From contig CAJUHH010000016.1 in assembly GCA_910585965.1 (NCBI GenBank), forward strand, positions 1 to 64,000: 64,000 nucleotides of DNA, written 5' to 3'. Source of the stretch: an uncultured Lachnospiraceae bacterium. GTDB taxonomy: Bacteria; Bacillota; Clostridia; Lachnospirales; Lachnospiraceae. The notes under the pieces are model-generated. The model saw only the letters and a list, made by a program, of their open reading frames with translations. It ran no database searches and was not told the DNA's origin. Shown here piece after piece: positions 63,556 through 64,000 of this stretch. Each line of letters begins with the position of its first letter. Within the stretch, counting starts at the first letter, position 1. The translations under genes and the position numbers were made by a program.

Positions 63556-64000
63556 CTATTTTATGAAAAGGAGAGCCAGCCCATATATCATCGGAGCGGT
63601 AAAAATCACACTGTCAAAACGATCCATAATCCCTCCGTGTCCGGGAATGAGATGTCCGTAATCTTTTATATTATGATTTCTCTTGATCGCCGAAGCCGCC
63701 AGATCCCCGATCTGGGAAATCATCGCGCCGATTCCGCCAATCAGGGCAAATATCCAAGTGATCTGCTGTCCTGAAACCACGCCCTCCACAATAAAATATC
63801 CGTAAAGCCCCCCTGCCAGCGCCGCGCCAGCCACGCCTCCTACTGCTCCTTCTATGGATTTTTTCGGGCTTAATTTGGGGGTCATCTTATGTTTTCCAAT
63901 CAGAATTCCTGTCAGATAAGCAAAGGTATCGCAAACCCAGGAACTGATGAAGATCATCCATACCAGATAAATGCCATATTGGAGTTCCCTTGTCTGATAA
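63556..64000 (-). CDS. cdsA: Phosphatidate cytidylyltransferase, C-terminal part (cut by window edge)
   Basis: The last 147 residues of CdsA; the gene continues beyond 64000. The frame stays open to the edge (…YGIYLVWMIFISSWVCDTFAY), so the internal ATG at 63957 is not the start. Family marks: DTFAYLTGILIGKHKM, SPKKSIEGAVGG and the signature HLIPGHGGIMDRFDS. Several membrane segments. Makes CDP-diacylglycerol for phospholipids. 51 bp upstream of dxr. Confidence 0.95.
   Translation of the reverse strand, partial: YQTRELQYGIYLVWMIFISSWVCDTFAYLTGILIGKHKMTPKLSPKKSIEGAVGGVAGAALAGGLYGYFIVEGVVSGQQITWIFALIGGIGAMISQIGDLAASAIKRNHNIKDYGHLIPGHGGIMDRFDSVIFTAPMIYGLALLFIK

Overview
The window comes from a low-to-moderate-GC Gram-positive bacterium of the Clostridia, most likely family Lachnospiraceae. 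The evidence is a PolC-type polymerase, the block eno / isochorismatase-like hydrolase / secG / rnr / smpB / ssrA, the block cdsA / dxr / rseP / ispG / polC, strong AGGAGG ribosome binding sites, textbook TTGaca-17-TATaat promoters and mostly intrinsic terminators. Almost all genes are on the minus strand. The exceptions are a cation-efflux gene and two small genes (17.6-19.8 kb) and a 93-residue protein (25.4 kb).

Layout. 0-6.2 kb: lipoprotein, OmpR-type two-component system, small membrane protein, chemoreceptor and a Uma2-family protein behind a 48-bp tandem repeat. 6.4-11.7 kb: ssrA (tmRNA), smpB, rnr, secG, isochorismatase-like hydrolase, eno. 11.9-15.3 kb: YtrA-like GntR regulator with an ABC exporter. 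15.9-21.5 kb: gpmI, CDF efflux protein, small membrane protein, YbjQ-like protein, Uma2, tRNA-Thr, MscS channel. 21.5-29.4 kb: glgB with a charged coiled-coil tail, DUF1015 protein, lipoprotein, serA, serC. 29.9-37.4 kb: L,D-transpeptidase, ilvB, ilvD, a GT-C membrane protein and leuB. 38.1-47.3 kb: yajC and tgt, normally neighbours, separated by an eight-gene cluster matching E. coli yhfS-yhfZ. 47.3-51.4 kb: metallo-beta-lactamase-fold lipoprotein, two Uma2 genes, tRNA-Glu, CheY and a CheX-like protein. 51.4-64 kb: polC, ispG, Ser/Thr kinase and PP2C phosphatase, class II aldolase, PfkB kinase, rseP, dxr and a partial cdsA.

The most unusual content is a family of four intergenic elements (about 15.4, 18.8, 29.5 and 37.7 kb). 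Each has a shared core of about 165 bp that folds into a hairpin head. The core is enclosed by long inverted arms of 81-109 bp. The arms are perfect or nearly perfect complements within a copy, but their middle sequence is unrelated between copies. All four sit 11-27 bp from the -35 box of a good promoter. No nuclease, transposase or reverse transcriptase gene lies beside them. One copy is flanked by an 8-bp direct repeat.

The second system of interest is the yhf-like cluster. It encodes a GntR-type regulator, a PRD protein, a YhfU/YhfT pair (possible transporter), a phosphotriesterase-like hydrolase, two PLP enzymes and a phosphomutase-like metalloenzyme. Two copies of a palindromic site, one ahead of the regulator gene and one ahead of the rest, suggest self-contained control. 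The substrate is unknown.
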